DNA from: Polynucleobacter campilacus
Lineage (GTDB): Bacteria; Pseudomonadota; Gammaproteobacteria; Burkholderiales; Burkholderiaceae
Assembly (NCBI RefSeq): GCF_002206625.1
Contig: NZ_NGUP01000003.1
Span: 125,275 to 176,967, forward strand
Length of the DNA: 51,693 nt
Direction of reading: 5' to 3'
Below are positions 15,832 through 25,578 of this stretch, one piece after another. The translations under genes and the position numbers were made by a program. Below the pieces are notes generated by a model. The model saw only the letters and a program-made list of their open reading frames with translations, did not search any database and was not told the origin of the DNA. Each line of letters opens with the position of its first letter. Positions within the stretch are counted from its first letter, which is position 1.

Positions 15832-16479
15832 TTACGGCAATTGTGTCGCAAGCCAGGGCATTTTGAGAATGCGCTCAGCTTCATAAGCCTTGATTTTATC
15901 TGCATGGCGCAGAGTTAAGCCAATATCGTCCAGACCATTAAGAAGGCAATACTTTCTGAATGGGGCTACTTCAAAGCTATAGGCAGTGCCATCAGGGGTC
16001 ATGACCTGCTGAGCTTCTAGGTCAACTGTCAACTGGTAACCACTAAATGCCAAGGTTTCGTTGAATAAGTGGTCTACCTGTAATTCGGTCAAAACAATGG
16101 GTAGAAGGCCATTTTTGAAGCAGTTATTGTAAAAAATGTCGGCAAAGCTAGGTGCAATCACCGCCCTAAAGCCAAATTGATCAAGCGCCCAAGGCGCATG
16201 TTCACGCGAACTGCCACAACCAAAGTTCTTACGAGCCAGCAAAATGCCTGCGCCTTTATATCGGGCTTGGTTGAGAATGAAATCGGGATTGATTGGGCGG
16301 TTGCTGCAATCCTGTCCTGGTTCACCATGGTCTAAGTAACGCCACTCATCAAATAGATTTTGACCAAAACCAGTCTTCTTAATCGATTTCAAAAACTGTT
16401 TCGGGATGATGGCGTCAGTATCAACGTTCTCACGATTGAGTGGAGCAACTAAACCTTTATATACCGTAAATTTATCCAT
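15832..16479 (-). CDS. leuD: 3-Isopropylmalate dehydratase small subunit
   Basis: LeuD forms the swivelling small subunit of isopropylmalate isomerase with LeuC and interconverts 2- and 3-isopropylmalate. The 215-residue protein carries the N-terminal [14 protein letters not shown] motif and the substrate-binding [18 protein letters not shown]. It is 24 bp from the small lipoprotein gene upstream and 21 bp from leuB downstream. Confidence 0.97.
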   Translation of the reverse strand: MDKFTVYKGLVAPLNRENVDTDAIIPKQFLKSIKKTGFGQNLFDEWRYLDHGEPGQDCSNRPINPDFILNQARYKGAGILLARKNFGCGSSREHAPWALDQFGFRAVIAPSFADIFYNNCFKNGLLPIVLTELQVDHLFNETLAFSGYQLTVDLEAQQVMTPDGTAYSFEVAPFRKYCLLNGLDDIGLTLRHADKIKAYEAERILKMPWLATQLP

Positions 16480-16502
16480 GATTCTAAATTGGCTCTTGAT
16501 GG

Positions 16503-16718
16503 TTACTTCACTGGGGTAACGATAACGTCTTTACCCTTAGTTTGAGACTGATTATTCTGCGGACTATTCTGCGGACTACCAGAGCTTTCCATTGACTTGC
16601 CCATAGTCTGCAAATCCTTGCCCATGCCTTCCATAGTATTGCTGCAAGCAGCAATTGCTAAACCGGCAATAGCAACAATAGTCAGTCTCGTGATTAAAGA
16701 TACTGGGGAGAATTTCAT
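16503..16718 (-). CDS. Small entericidin-like lipoprotein in the leu operon
   Basis: The 71-residue product has a lipoprotein signal peptide ending in the lipobox LAIAAC, with Cys at about residue 25. The start of the mature part, [20 protein letters not shown], is like the entericidin family. The tail is rich in Ser, Pro, Asn and Gln. It is predicted to be lipidated and anchored in an outer or inner membrane; no function is established. It is inserted between leuC (12 bp upstream) and leuD, a position I recall for small lipoproteins in related Burkholderiales. Confidence 0.8.
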   Translation of the reverse strand: MKFSPVSLITRLTIVAIAGLAIAACSNTMEGMGKDLQTMGKSMESSGSPQNSPQNNQSQTKGKDVIVTPVK

Positions 16719-16730
16719 TTCAGATTACCT

Positions 16731-18140
16731 TTATGAAATCTTACGAATGTCAACAAAATGTCCTTCAATCGCAGCAGCTGCAGCCATTGCAGGGCTCACT
16801 AAATGGGTTCTACCGCCGTTGCCCTGGCGCCCTTCAAAATTACGATTGGATGTAGAGGCGCAGCGCTCGCCTGGCTCAAGGCGATCAGCGTTCATTGCCA
16901 AGCACATAGAGCAACCCGGTTCACGCCATTCAAAACCAGCGGCCTTGAAGATGCGGTCCAAACCTTCACGCTCTGCCTGGGCTTTCACTAAACCTGATCC
17001 AGGAACAACTAGCGCTAACTTCACATTAGAGGCTACTTTCTTGCCAAGGCGATCAACCACCTTAGCTGCTGCGCGCATATCTTCTATGCGGCTATTAGTG
17101 CAAGAGCCGATAAATACTTTATCCACTGAGATGCTGCTCAGTGGTGTATTGGGAATCAAGTTCATATACTCCAGAGCGCGCTCCATTGCAGAACGTTTAC
17201 TAGGATCGCGCTCTTTTTCTGGGTCAGGAACAGATTCGCCAATAGCAAGCACCATTTCTGGTGAAGTTCCCCAAGTAACTTGAGGAGCAATTTCTTCAGC
17301 GCGCAATTCGACTACTACATCAAACTTAGCATCCGCATCAGAGTGCAAAGTTCTCCAATATTGCATGGCCTGCAATAACCCTGGTCCCTTAGGAGAGTAT
17401 GGACGACCTTGAATATATTCAATCGTGGTTTCATCTACAGCAACTAGGCCAGATCTTGCGCCAGCTTCAATTGCCATATTGCAGAGAGTCATGCGACCTT
17501 CCATCGAAAGATTGCGGATGGCCTCACCGGCAAACTCAATAGTGGAACCCGTACCGCCGGCTGTGCCAATCTTTCCAATGACAGCAAGCACGATGTCTTT
17601 AGCAGTAGAGCCAGGCTGTAAACGGCCATCTACTTTGACCAGCATATTCTTACTCTTTTTCATGAGCAAAGTTTGGGTTGCTAATACATGCTCAACTTCA
17701 GAGGTACCAATACCAAAGGCCAAGGCACCAAATGCACCATGCGTACTAGTATGAGAATCACCGCACACCACAGTCATGCCAGGTAAAGTTGCGCCCTGCT
17801 CTGGCCCAATGACATGAACAATCCCCTGGCGAGCATCATTCATTTTGTACTGAGTAATACCAAAGGCATCACAGTTTTGATCCAAGGTATCTACTTGTAA
17901 TTTTGAAATGGGATCAGTAATACCTTCAGAGCGATCAGTTGTTGGTACGTTGTGATCCGAGACTGCTAAATTGGCAGAAATACGCCAGACCGGACGTCCA
18001 GCCAAGTTCAATCCTTCAAATGCTTGAGGACTAGTTACCTCATGCAAGAGATGACGATCAATATAGATCGTCGCTGTGCCATCTTCTTCAGAGTAAACAA
18101 CGTGGTCATCCCACAATTTGTCATAAAGCGTACGAGACAT
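16731..18140 (-). CDS. leuC: 3-Isopropylmalate dehydratase large subunit
   Basis: LeuC is the aconitase-fold 4Fe-4S subunit of isopropylmalate isomerase. At 469 residues it has the standard length. The cluster cysteines are in [19 protein letters not shown] and [11 protein letters not shown], and the [19 protein letters not shown] and [19 protein letters not shown] motifs are intact. It is the first gene of the leu run and is 18 bp downstream of gltA, so the TCA block and the leu operon could share transcription; no terminator is visible between them. Confidence 0.97.
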   Translation of the reverse strand: MSRTLYDKLWDDHVVYSEEDGTATIYIDRHLLHEVTSPQAFEGLNLAGRPVWRISANLAVSDHNVPTTDRSEGITDPISKLQVDTLDQNCDAFGITQYKMNDARQGIVHVIGPEQGATLPGMTVVCGDSHTSTHGAFGALAFGIGTSEVEHVLATQTLLMKKSKNMLVKVDGRLQPGSTAKDIVLAVIGKIGTAGGTGSTIEFAGEAIRNLSMEGRMTLCNMAIEAGARSGLVAVDETTIEYIQGRPYSPKGPGLLQAMQYWRTLHSDADAKFDVVVELRAEEIAPQVTWGTSPEMVLAIGESVPDPEKERDPSKRSAMERALEYMNLIPNTPLSSISVDKVFIGSCTNSRIEDMRAAAKVVDRLGKKVASNVKLALVVPGSGLVKAQAEREGLDRIFKAAGFEWREPGCSMCLAMNADRLEPGERCASTSNRNFEGRQGNGGRTHLVSPAMAAAAAIEGHFVDIRKIS

Positions 18141-18158
18141 AAGCAGCCTTAAATCCTT

Positions 18159-19472
18159 TTACTTGCGAACCGAGAGGTCCGGAACCTTGCGGGTAGTTTC
18201 ACCAACATACAACTGACGTGGACGGCCAATCTTGTACTCAGAATCAGTAATCATTTCTTCCCACTGAGCAATCCAACCAACTGTTCTTGCTAAAGCAAAA
18301 ATACAGGTAAACATATCCGTTGGGATACCAAGCGCACGCTGAACAATTCCTGAGTAGAAGTCTACGTTTGGATACAGTTTACGACTAACGAAATATTCGT
18401 CTTCTAAAGCAATTTTTTCAAGTGTCATTGCCAATTTGAATAAAGGATCATCTTCTAGGCCCAATTCATTCAATACTTCGTAGCAAGTCTCACGCATCAA
18501 CTTTGCACGTGGATCAAAGTTTTTATATACACGATGGCCAAAGCCCATCAAACGAACGCTAGAGTTTTTATCCTTCACCTGAGCAATGAATTGATGAATA
18601 TTATCAACGCCACCATTTGCCTGAATGTCATTCAACATTTGCAAACAAGCTTCGTTTGCTCCACCGTGAGCTGGACCCCAGAGGCATGCGATACCAGCAG
18701 AAATGGCAGCGAATGGATTAGTGCCAGAAGATCCGCACAAACGCACCGTGGATGTAGAAGCATTTTGCTCATGGTCTGCATGCAATATGAAGATGCGATC
18801 TAAAGCGCGTACTAATACTGGATTGACTTTGTACTCTTCACATGGCGTTGCAAACATCATGCGCATAAAGTTAGCGGTGTAAGACAAAGAGTTATCTGGA
18901 TAAATAAATGGCTGACCTATAGAGTACTTATAAGACATAGCTACCAGAGTTGGCATCTTTGCAACCAAACGAATTTGCGCTACTTCACGAGCGTATGGAT
19001 CGGTGTAATCAATCTTGTCATGGTAGAAGGCAGCCATTGCGCCAACTAAACCAGTCAATACAGACATTGGATGCGCATCACGACGGAAACCACGTAAGAA
19101 GAATTGCATTTGCTCATGAACCATTGTGTGGTGCATGACCATATTTTCAAAATCTTTTTTCTCTTTTGCGTTTGGCAAATTGCCATTAATTAAGAGATAA
19201 CAAACTTCCAAGAAGTCACAGATATTCGCCAGATCTTCAATTGGATAGCCGCGATACAGTAACTCACCCTTATCGCCATCGATATAGGTGATTTTGCTGT
19301 TACAAGAAGCGGTGGAAAGAAAACCTGAATCGTAAGTGAACTTACCGGTCTGACCATAGAGTTTACGAATATCGATGACATCAGGGCCCACAGTCCCTTT
19401 ATAAATTGGCAGATCAATATCTGGAGTGCCATCCGAAAACGAAAGCTTTGCTTTGATGTCCGATTCAATCAT
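18159..19472 (-). CDS. gltA: Citrate synthase (type II)
   Basis: Citrate synthase condenses acetyl-CoA and oxaloacetate at the entry of the TCA cycle. The 437-residue length fits the hexameric, NADH-sensitive Gram-negative type. Catalytic residues are visible in [16 protein letters not shown] (first His), [16 protein letters not shown] (second His) and the Asp of NVDFYSGIV. The N-terminal domain has [12 protein letters not shown] [14 protein letters not shown]. It follows sdhE after a 56-bp gap on the same strand. Confidence 0.97.
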   Translation of the reverse strand: MIESDIKAKLSFSDGTPDIDLPIYKGTVGPDVIDIRKLYGQTGKFTYDSGFLSTASCNSKITYIDGDKGELLYRGYPIEDLANICDFLEVCYLLINGNLPNAKEKKDFENMVMHHTMVHEQMQFFLRGFRRDAHPMSVLTGLVGAMAAFYHDKIDYTDPYAREVAQIRLVAKMPTLVAMSYKYSIGQPFIYPDNSLSYTANFMRMMFATPCEEYKVNPVLVRALDRIFILHADHEQNASTSTVRLCGSSGTNPFAAISAGIACLWGPAHGGANEACLQMLNDIQANGGVDNIHQFIAQVKDKNSSVRLMGFGHRVYKNFDPRAKLMRETCYEVLNELGLEDDPLFKLAMTLEKIALEDEYFVSRKLYPNVDFYSGIVQRALGIPTDMFTCIFALARTVGWIAQWEEMITDSEYKIGRPRQLYVGETTRKVPDLSVRK

Positions 19473-19528
19473 TTCTAATCCTTAGTCATTCAAAATATTA
19501 TTAATATGCTACCTACTCAAAAACTGAA

Positions 19529-19798
19529 TTACTTTTCTCTCAACTTTTGTAAAACCATTTTGAAAGAGTCAGACTGCATCTCTTTCTCCAGCGCCGCTAC
19601 AGAATCTTTACGGCCAATCAACAAATCCATCAGGTCATTGTCATCTAAAGCCAATAACTGACTCAAAACCTTTCCATCTTCTGCGCTTAATTGGGCGCCA
19701 TAGCGCTCAAAAAAACGTTGCAGAATTAAATCATTCTCTAGTAAGCCTCTGCGAGCATCACTCTTGAGTCGATACAGCTCTGCATTATTCAGGGTCAT
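19529..19798 (-). CDS. sdhE: Succinate dehydrogenase flavinylation/assembly factor SdhE
   Basis: SdhE helps attach FAD covalently to SdhA. The 89-residue protein has the family signature RRGLLENDLILQRFFERY near the N-terminus, where the RG of RRGLLE is the functional motif, and the acidic LLALDDNDLMDLLIG segment. It overlaps sdhB by four bases (ATGA), so it is coupled to the complex it serves. Confidence 0.94.
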   Translation of the reverse strand: MTLNNAELYRLKSDARRGLLENDLILQRFFERYGAQLSAEDGKVLSQLLALDDNDLMDLLIGRKDSVAALEKEMQSDSFKMVLQKLREK

Positions 19799-20499
19799 AC
19801 TGCCCTACGAACCATCAACTCCTTGATCTTGCCGATTGCCTTTGTTGGATTGAGGTGCTTAGGACATACATCTACGCAATTCATGATGGTATGACAACGG
19901 AACAAGCGGTACGGGTCCTCTAAGTTATCTAAACGCTGCGAGGTTTCTTCGTCACGGCTATCAGCAATAAAGCGATACGCCTGTAACAAACCTGCTGGGC
20001 CAACAAACTTATCCGGATTCCACCAGAAGGATGGACATGCGGTTGAGCAAGAGGCGCACAAAATGCACTCATACAAACCATTTAACTCTTCACGCTCTTC
20101 AGGACTTTGGAGGCGCTCTTTTTCTGGAGGAGGATTGTCATTTACCAAGTAAGGCTTGATAGACAGGTATTGCTTGAAGAACAAAGTCATATCAACAATC
20201 AAGTCACGCACTACCGGTAAGCCAGGCAATGGACGCAATGTGATGACCTTAGGCAAAGTCAACATATTAGTCAGACAAGCTAAGCCATTTTTACCGTTGA
20301 TATTCATTGCGTCTGAACCGCACACACCTTCGCGGCATGAACGACGATAAGAAATCGTTTCGTCTTGCTTTTTTAAAGAGATCAAAGCATCTAGCAGCAT
20401 ACGCTCGCCAGTGAGCTCTAACTCATAGCGTTCCATGCGTGGAGCTGCATCGACGTCTGGATCGTAGCGGTAAATTTCAAATGTACGGATATCACTCAT
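19795..20499 (-). CDS. sdhB: Succinate dehydrogenase iron-sulfur subunit
   Basis: SdhB carries electrons from the SdhA flavin to quinone through three clusters. The 2Fe-2S ligands are in SCREGVCGSDAMNINGKNGL and the following Cys, the 4Fe-4S ligands in CILCASCSTACPSFWW, and the 3Fe-4S ligands in CHTIMNCVDVCPKHLNP. The length of 234 residues is standard. It lies 16 bp downstream of sdhA. Confidence 0.97.
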   Translation of the reverse strand: MSDIRTFEIYRYDPDVDAAPRMERYELELTGERMLLDALISLKKQDETISYRRSCREGVCGSDAMNINGKNGLACLTNMLTLPKVITLRPLPGLPVVRDLIVDMTLFFKQYLSIKPYLVNDNPPPEKERLQSPEEREELNGLYECILCASCSTACPSFWWNPDKFVGPAGLLQAYRFIADSRDEETSQRLDNLEDPYRLFRCHTIMNCVDVCPKHLNPTKAIGKIKELMVRRAV

Positions 20500-20515
20500 C
20501 TTCTATCTCTTTTAC

Positions 20516-22294
20516 TTAAAAAGTACGTTCTTTTGGAGGCACTGAATCAACGGTTAATGGCTTTAACTGAACCGGCTTGTAATCCAAACGATTGCCCTCG
20601 CTATACCAAAGCGTATGCTTCATCCAATTGTCATCATCTCGATGCTGGTGATCATCGTGCGAATGGGCGCCACGACTTTCTTTACGAGCTGCTGCTGAAA
20701 TCATTGTTGCATTGGCAGTCTCAACCAAGTTGGCCACTTCTAAAGCCTCAATGCGGGCGGTATTGAAAATTGCTGATTTATCTTTTACCCAGAGATGCTT
20801 AGCGCGCTCGGTCAACTTAGCCATTTGACGAACACCTTCATCCATTAACTCTTGATTGCGGAATACACCCGCATATTTCTGCATGGTTTTGCGGATGTCG
20901 TTTGCAACATCTTGCGCATACTCACCAGAAGTAGAGTTATCCAAAGCAGCAATACGGGCCATTGTTTGCTCGCCAGCATTGACAGGCAATGGTTTGAACT
21001 CTTGATTCTTCAGATTTAATCCAACAATGTGATTGCCAGCTGCACGGCCGAATACTAAAAGGTCAAGCAATGAGTTTGTGCCTAAGCGGTTTGCCCCATG
21101 CACAGAAACGCATGAGCACTCACCGATGGCATACAGACCATGAATGACTTCGTTGTGCTTGCCATTCGCTGGTACAACGACTTGACCATTGATATTCGTT
21201 GGAATACCACCCATTTGATAGTGAATGGTTGGTACAACGGGAATAGGCTCTTTGGTTACGTCAACGTTTGCAAAGTTAATCCCGATTTCATATACAGAAG
21301 GCAGGCGCTTCATAATCGTCTCAGCACCAATGTGTGTCAGGTCCAGTACTACATAGTCACCATTAGGGCCGCATCCGCGTCCTTCTTTAATTTCTTGATC
21401 CATGCAGCGAGAAATGAAATCCCTTGGCGCCAGGTCTTTATAGGTTGGTGCATAGCGTTCCATGAAACGCTCGCCATCTTTATTGCGCAAAATAGCGCCC
21501 TCACCACGACAACCTTCAGTCAACAATACGCCTGCACCAGCTACGCCAGTTGGGTGAAATTGCCAGAACTCCATGTCTTCCAATGGAATCCCTGCGCGAG
21601 CTGCAAGACCCATGCCATCACCGGTATTAATAAATGCGTTAGTTGATGCATCCCAAATACGCCCAGCACCACCAGTCGCCATCAAGATAACCTTTGCCTC
21701 AAGGATATACACCTGGCCCGTTTCCATTTCAAGGGCAGTAACACCAACAACATCACCCGCGTCATCACGAATCAAATCCAGCGCTAACCATTCAACAAAG
21801 AAGTTTGTTTTAGCGCGTACGTTACGTTGATACAAAGTGTGAAGCATCGCATGACCAGTTCGGTCAGCAGCGGCACAAGCACGCTGAACAGGCTTCTCAC
21901 CATAGTTTGCAGTGTGGCCACCAAATGGGCGCTGATAAATCGTGCCGTCAGGGTTGCGATCAAATGGCATACCGTAATGCTCAAGCTCATAAACTGCTTT
22001 GGGCGCTTCACGACACATAAACTCGATGACGTCTTGATCACCCAACCAGTCAGAGCCTTTAATCGTGTCGTAAAAATGATAGTGCCAATTATCTTCACTC
22101 ATATTGCCCAGTGAGGCACCGATACCGCCTTGCGCAGCAACGGTATGTGAACGCGTTGGAAATACTTTTGTTAGCACAGCAACATTGAGGCCAGCTTCTG
22201 CAAGCTGTAATGAAGCACGCATACCTGAGCCACCCGCACCAATAATCACCGCATCAAAACGGCGGCGGGGCAATGGTTTTTGAATCGCAGTCAT
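20516..22294 (-). CDS. sdhA: Succinate dehydrogenase flavoprotein subunit
   Basis: SdhA oxidises succinate to fumarate with covalent FAD. It shows the dinucleotide fold VIIGAGGSGMRASLQLAEAG, the FAD-linking His in PTRSHTVAAQGGIG, the active-site LTEGCRGEGAILRNKDGERF, and the C-terminal GANRLGTNSLLDLLVFGRAA. A longer frame begins at 22336, but I chose the ATG at 22294 (MTAIQKPLPRRRFD), which starts just after the sdhD stop and fits the family N-terminus. This gives 592 residues. Confidence 0.97.
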   Translation of the reverse strand: MTAIQKPLPRRRFDAVIIGAGGSGMRASLQLAEAGLNVAVLTKVFPTRSHTVAAQGGIGASLGNMSEDNWHYHFYDTIKGSDWLGDQDVIEFMCREAPKAVYELEHYGMPFDRNPDGTIYQRPFGGHTANYGEKPVQRACAAADRTGHAMLHTLYQRNVRAKTNFFVEWLALDLIRDDAGDVVGVTALEMETGQVYILEAKVILMATGGAGRIWDASTNAFINTGDGMGLAARAGIPLEDMEFWQFHPTGVAGAGVLLTEGCRGEGAILRNKDGERFMERYAPTYKDLAPRDFISRCMDQEIKEGRGCGPNGDYVVLDLTHIGAETIMKRLPSVYEIGINFANVDVTKEPIPVVPTIHYQMGGIPTNINGQVVVPANGKHNEVIHGLYAIGECSCVSVHGANRLGTNSLLDLLVFGRAAGNHIVGLNLKNQEFKPLPVNAGEQTMARIAALDNSTSGEYAQDVANDIRKTMQKYAGVFRNQELMDEGVRQMAKLTERAKHLWVKDKSAIFNTARIEALEVANLVETANATMISAAARKESRGAHSHDDHQHRDDDNWMKHTLWYSEGNRLDYKPVQLKPLTVDSVPPKERTF

Positions 22295-22298
22295 CGAA

Positions 22299-22664
22299 TT
22301 ACACTTTCCACAAAATTTGTACCGCATAGGCTGCACAAGCCACGAGATAAAGCACGGTCAACACTTGCAGCGTTAAACGAATGCTGACGGGCTTGATGTA
22401 ATCCATCCAGATATCACGTACACCAATCCAGGCGTGATAGAACAAACTGAACAAAGCCAAAAAGGTCAGGAGCTTCATGAACTGATTAGCAAACAAGGCA
22501 GACCAGCCTTCATAAGTTGCGCTACCAGTAATGCAATAGTCGACTAATAAAACAATCGTAAAGACCACCATCACAATCGCTGTTACGCGCTGGATGATCC
22601 ACTCCTTAAGGCCGTAATGAGCGCCTACAACTAATCGTTTTGGTCCAATTTGATAAATGGGCAT
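22299..22664 (-). CDS. sdhD: Succinate dehydrogenase membrane anchor subunit SdhD
   Basis: The 121-residue hydrophobic subunit has three predicted membrane helices and helps bind heme b and ubiquinone. The N-terminal GAHYGLKEWIIQRVTAIVMV and the FYHAWIGVRDIWMDYIKP segment, with its heme- or quinone-site His, Arg, Asp and Tyr, are characteristic. It lies 24 bp downstream of sdhC and four bases before sdhA. Confidence 0.94.
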   Translation of the reverse strand: MPIYQIGPKRLVVGAHYGLKEWIIQRVTAIVMVVFTIVLLVDYCITGSATYEGWSALFANQFMKLLTFLALFSLFYHAWIGVRDIWMDYIKPVSIRLTLQVLTVLYLVACAAYAVQILWKV

Positions 22665-22688
22665 GAAATATCCTGAATATAGAAATGC

Positions 22689-23108
22689 TTAGTAAAAACC
22701 AAATAATTTAAGGCCGACTACTGCTGTTAAAGCCAAGCCAAGTAAAAGAACGATGATCGCTGAGCGATTGGCTTCAGACTTTTCGACACCGATCTCTAAA
22801 TCGAGCAAGAGGTAGCGGATACCAGCACAGAAGTGGTGCAAGAACGACCAGATCAAGCCAAGGCAAATGATTTTTACAAGGATGTTGCCAGTGAAGGCTT
22901 GGAATTTTTGGTAGCTTAATTCAGAGGCTAGGCTCTGATCGAATAGATACAGAATGAATGGCAATAAGAGAAACAAGGCTGCCCCGCTAATGCGGTGAAG
23001 GATGGAAACTTTACCTGCCCAAGGAAGGCGATATTTAACCAGCTGAGCAAGACCAATGTTTCGATAAACTGGTCTCATTTTTTTTACATCTTGCTGTGCA
23101 TCAACCAT
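22689..23108 (-). CDS. sdhC: Succinate dehydrogenase cytochrome b556 subunit SdhC
   Basis: SdhC is the larger membrane anchor with three helices. The signature SILHRISGAALFLLLPF (quinone-site Ser and Arg) and the heme-ligand region FLHHFCAGIRYLLLDLE identify it. It is 139 residues long and is the first gene of sdhCDAB-sdhE-gltA. The promoter should lie in 23109-23239, where no hairpin terminator or strong operator is obvious to me. Confidence 0.95.
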   Translation of the reverse strand: MVDAQQDVKKMRPVYRNIGLAQLVKYRLPWAGKVSILHRISGAALFLLLPFILYLFDQSLASELSYQKFQAFTGNILVKIICLGLIWSFLHHFCAGIRYLLLDLEIGVEKSEANRSAIIVLLLGLALTAVVGLKLFGFY

Positions 23109-23239
23109 GGGTAATCTCTATGCGTATGTAAAGGTGTAATGTATTTTTGTTGTGTCGCAACATATTCTATTGGAAACCTTAATGGTGGTGAGGATTTTTA
23201 GTGTTTAAAAGCGATAAAGGGGGGTTTTAACGGATCTCT

Positions 23240-23977
23240 TTAGTTCAATTTATTCTCATAATGCTGCTCAGAAGTGTCATACCTAGCGTGCCGAATTTCT
23301 ACTGGTTTATTCCCGTAGGTAAAGGCCACCCGCTCTACAGAAAGTAGGGGCGATCCAGCCGCTATTTGGAGATGGCCCGCTAAGACCCCATCAGCTGATA
23401 TCGCTTTTATCTTTTCCTCCGCTCGCACCATATGCGTTGCGAATTGGCTCTCGTATAGGGCGTATACCGGACCATGCCAGGCATTCAGAGCATCGAGATC
23501 GAGGTCCTTAAAGCGGGTTGCAGGAAGCCAAATCTCTTCAAAAACAATGGGTTTGCCCGCAAAGCTCTGGACCCGATCAATTTGAATCACGGTGTCACCT
23601 GCCTTTAATTTAAGCAAATTGGCAATATGAGAGCTTGCTTTAGCCTTCAGGCAGGATAAAAATTGGCTAGTCAGCAGAAATTTCTCGCCAGAGTCTGGTG
23701 CTAAGCGTAAAAAACGGTATTGCCAGTCATCCTCCTGGTGGGTGGCCACAAAAGTGCCCTTCCCTTGGCGTCTGACCAATAGATTTTGGGCTGCCAACTC
23801 ATCAATAGCCTTGCGTACGGTACCCTGGCTCACTGCATAGCGCGCAGCCAACTCCATTTCGCTAGGAATCACAGCCCCCGGAAGCCATTCAGCGGCTTGC
23901 AGGCTAGCCAAAATCATCACCTTAATCTGCTCGTAAAGCGGACTAAATGAGGCAACAGGCAAATTTACTTCTGACAA
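23240..23977 (-). CDS. GntR-family transcriptional regulator (HutC-type, UTRA domain)
   Basis: Residues 10-78 form the GntR winged helix-turn-helix, with IPSEMELAARYAVSQGTVRK as the recognition unit and RRQGKGTFVA as the wing. Residues 95-240 are a UTRA effector-binding domain (IVFEEIWLPATRF, LLSVERVAFTYGNKPVEIRH). It lies between the sdh operon and divergent mdh, a conserved place for a GntR regulator in this group, so control of TCA genes is likely. The ligand is not visible from sequence. A palindrome in its own upstream region may be its operator. Confidence 0.9.
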   Translation of the reverse strand: MSEVNLPVASFSPLYEQIKVMILASLQAAEWLPGAVIPSEMELAARYAVSQGTVRKAIDELAAQNLLVRRQGKGTFVATHQEDDWQYRFLRLAPDSGEKFLLTSQFLSCLKAKASSHIANLLKLKAGDTVIQIDRVQSFAGKPIVFEEIWLPATRFKDLDLDALNAWHGPVYALYESQFATHMVRAEEKIKAISADGVLAGHLQIAAGSPLLSVERVAFTYGNKPVEIRHARYDTSEQHYENKLN

Positions 23978-24023
23978 ACCGACTCCAGTTCATATCAATT
24001 GGATAAAATTTAGGGTAATTCTA

Positions 24024-24037
24024 GTCTTATATAAGAC
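24024..24037. promoter_or_regulatory. Palindrome in the gntR-mdh divergent region, candidate GntR operator
   Basis: GTCTTATATAAGAC is a perfect 14-bp palindrome 47 bp upstream of the gntR start and 90 bp upstream of the mdh start. Size and symmetry suit a GntR-family dimer, and it is placed to control both genes. I found no second perfect copy upstream of sdhC. Confidence 0.5.
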
Positions 24038-24126
24038 GTCATTGATAGTGTAAAGCGAAAATCCATACACTTGAATGGATAATAGAAAAGTTTTGATTAA
24101 TTAACCTTCCCTGGAGTTCTAAGTAA

Positions 24127-25116
24127 ATGGCAAAAGCCCCAATGCGCGTCGCTGTAACCGGTGCAGCCGGTCAAATCGGATATTCCCTTCTATTCCGCAT
24201 CGCCAATGGCGATATGCTGGGTAAAGATCAGCCCGTTATTCTTCAATTGCTCGAAATTCCAGACGAAAAAGCTCAAAAAGCCTTAGCGGGCGTCATGATG
24301 GAATTGGAAGACTGTGCATTCCCACTATTGGCTGGCATGACAGCCCACTCTGACCCAATGACCGCATTTAAAGATATCGATGTGGCCCTTTTGGTTGGTG
24401 CTCGTCCACGCGGTCCTGGCATGGAGCGCAAAGATTTACTCTCCGCGAATGCGCAAATTTTCACAGCTCAAGGTAAAGCCTTGAATGCAGTAGCCAAGAA
24501 AACGGTCAAGGTTTTGGTTGTTGGCAATCCAGCAAATACCAATGCTTACATCGCCATGAAGTCTGCTCCAGATATTCCTGCGAAGAACTTCACTGCAATG
24601 TTACGTCTGGATCACAATCGCGCGCTCTCGCAGTTAGCAAGCAAGTTAAACAAACCTGTTGCAGACATTGAAAAATTTGTTGTGTGGGGTAACCACAGTC
24701 CAACAATGTACCCAGACTATCGTTTTGCCACCATTGATGGCAAGTCAGTTAAAGATACGATTAACGATGCAGCCTGGAATAAAGATGTTCATATCCCAAC
24801 AGTTGGTAAACGTGGCGCTGCCATCATTGAGGCGCGCGGCCTCTCATCTGCAGCCTCTGCAGCAAATGCCGCTATCGATCACATGCATGATTGGGTCCTG
24901 GGCACCAATGGCAAATGGGTTACTATGGGAATTGCTTCCAAGGGCGAATACGGTATACCATCTGAAGTGATTTATGGTTTCCCGGTAGTTTGCGAAAACG
25001 GTGAATACAAAATGATTGAAGGTTTAGAGATTGATGAATTCTCCCGTGAGCGCATGACTCATACCCTCAATGAATTGCTTGAAGAACAGGCTGGTGTGAA
25101 GCACTTACTTTCCTAA
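24127..25116 (+). CDS. mdh: Malate dehydrogenase
   Basis: Mdh oxidises malate to oxaloacetate with NAD. The 329-residue protein is the LDH-like long form. It shows the NAD loop [19 protein letters not shown], the substrate arginines in [15 protein letters not shown] and LRLDHNRA, and the catalytic His in [21 protein letters not shown] ribosome-binding site stands about ten bases before the ATG. It is divergent from gntR and followed after 13 bp by a small secreted protein gene. Confidence 0.97.
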   Translation: MAKAPMRVAVTGAAGQIGYSLLFRIANGDMLGKDQPVILQLLEIPDEKAQKALAGVMMELEDCAFPLLAGMTAHSDPMTAFKDIDVALLVGARPRGPGMERKDLLSANAQIFTAQGKALNAVAKKTVKVLVVGNPANTNAYIAMKSAPDIPAKNFTAMLRLDHNRALSQLASKLNKPVADIEKFVVWGNHSPTMYPDYRFATIDGKSVKDTINDAAWNKDVHIPTVGKRGAAIIEARGLSSAASAANAAIDHMHDWVLGTNGKWVTMGIASKGEYGIPSEVIYGFPVVCENGEYKMIEGLEIDEFSRERMTHTLNELLEEQAGVKHLLS

Positions 25117-25129
25117 GGAAAATTGACCC

Positions 25130-25504
25130 ATGAAAAAGAATCTTCTCACCATGAGCGTTGTACTTGCTAGTATTTTTTCCGCTGCGAATGTTAGCGCCAG
25201 TGAAGAAGTATTCACATGGTCTTGCAGCGAGAGTAAGCAGTTCAAAACTTCTGGCACTCTTGAGAAGATTCGCTTAACTTGGGAATCTAAGACTTATGAC
25301 TTAGAGCGTCAAACTTCCTTGCCAGGCAGCTTGCGTTATAAAAACACAAACAGTGGTCACGACCTTGTAGTGTTGGGCAATAAAGCAATGTTGTTTAATA
25401 TTAGAGCTGGCGTCAGACTGGCTGATTTCTGCCAAACCGCAGAAATGAAAGCCGGCAAGTTACCGCACTTGTTTGCTGGTGCGGAGCCCTTCGTACAGAA
25501 TTAA
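25130..25504 (+). CDS. Secreted protein, possibly MliC/lysozyme-inhibitor-like
   Basis: The 124-residue product has a Sec signal peptide ending ANVSAS. The mature part has two cysteines (FTWSCSES and DFCQTAE) and a middle segment SLRYKNTNSGHDLVVLGNKA that resembles the SGxxY...W-x-K-G-x-x-A pattern of MliC-type lysozyme inhibitors. The resemblance is weak, so the function is only a suggestion. It is 13 bp downstream of mdh and followed by a strong terminator, so it probably shares the mdh transcript. Confidence 0.7.
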   Translation: MKKNLLTMSVVLASIFSAANVSASEEVFTWSCSESKQFKTSGTLEKIRLTWESKTYDLERQTSLPGSLRYKNTNSGHDLVVLGNKAMLFNIRAGVRLADFCQTAEMKAGKLPHLFAGAEPFVQN

Positions 25505-25524
25505 TTTCTCACATTGAATCAAAT

Positions 25525-25554
25525 AAAAAAGCCGAGAGATCCTCGGCTTTTTAT
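25525..25554 (+). terminator. Rho-independent terminator after the mdh unit
   Basis: The stem GCCGAG (25531-25536) pairs with CTCGGC (25542-25547) around a five-base loop, and is preceded by an A-run and followed by TTTTTATTATTT. It ends the mdh transcript, and because the A-run becomes T on the other strand it may also stop the convergent DUF2863 transcript. Confidence 0.88.
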
Positions 25555-25578
25555 TATTTGTTGTTACGCTTGTTGTTT

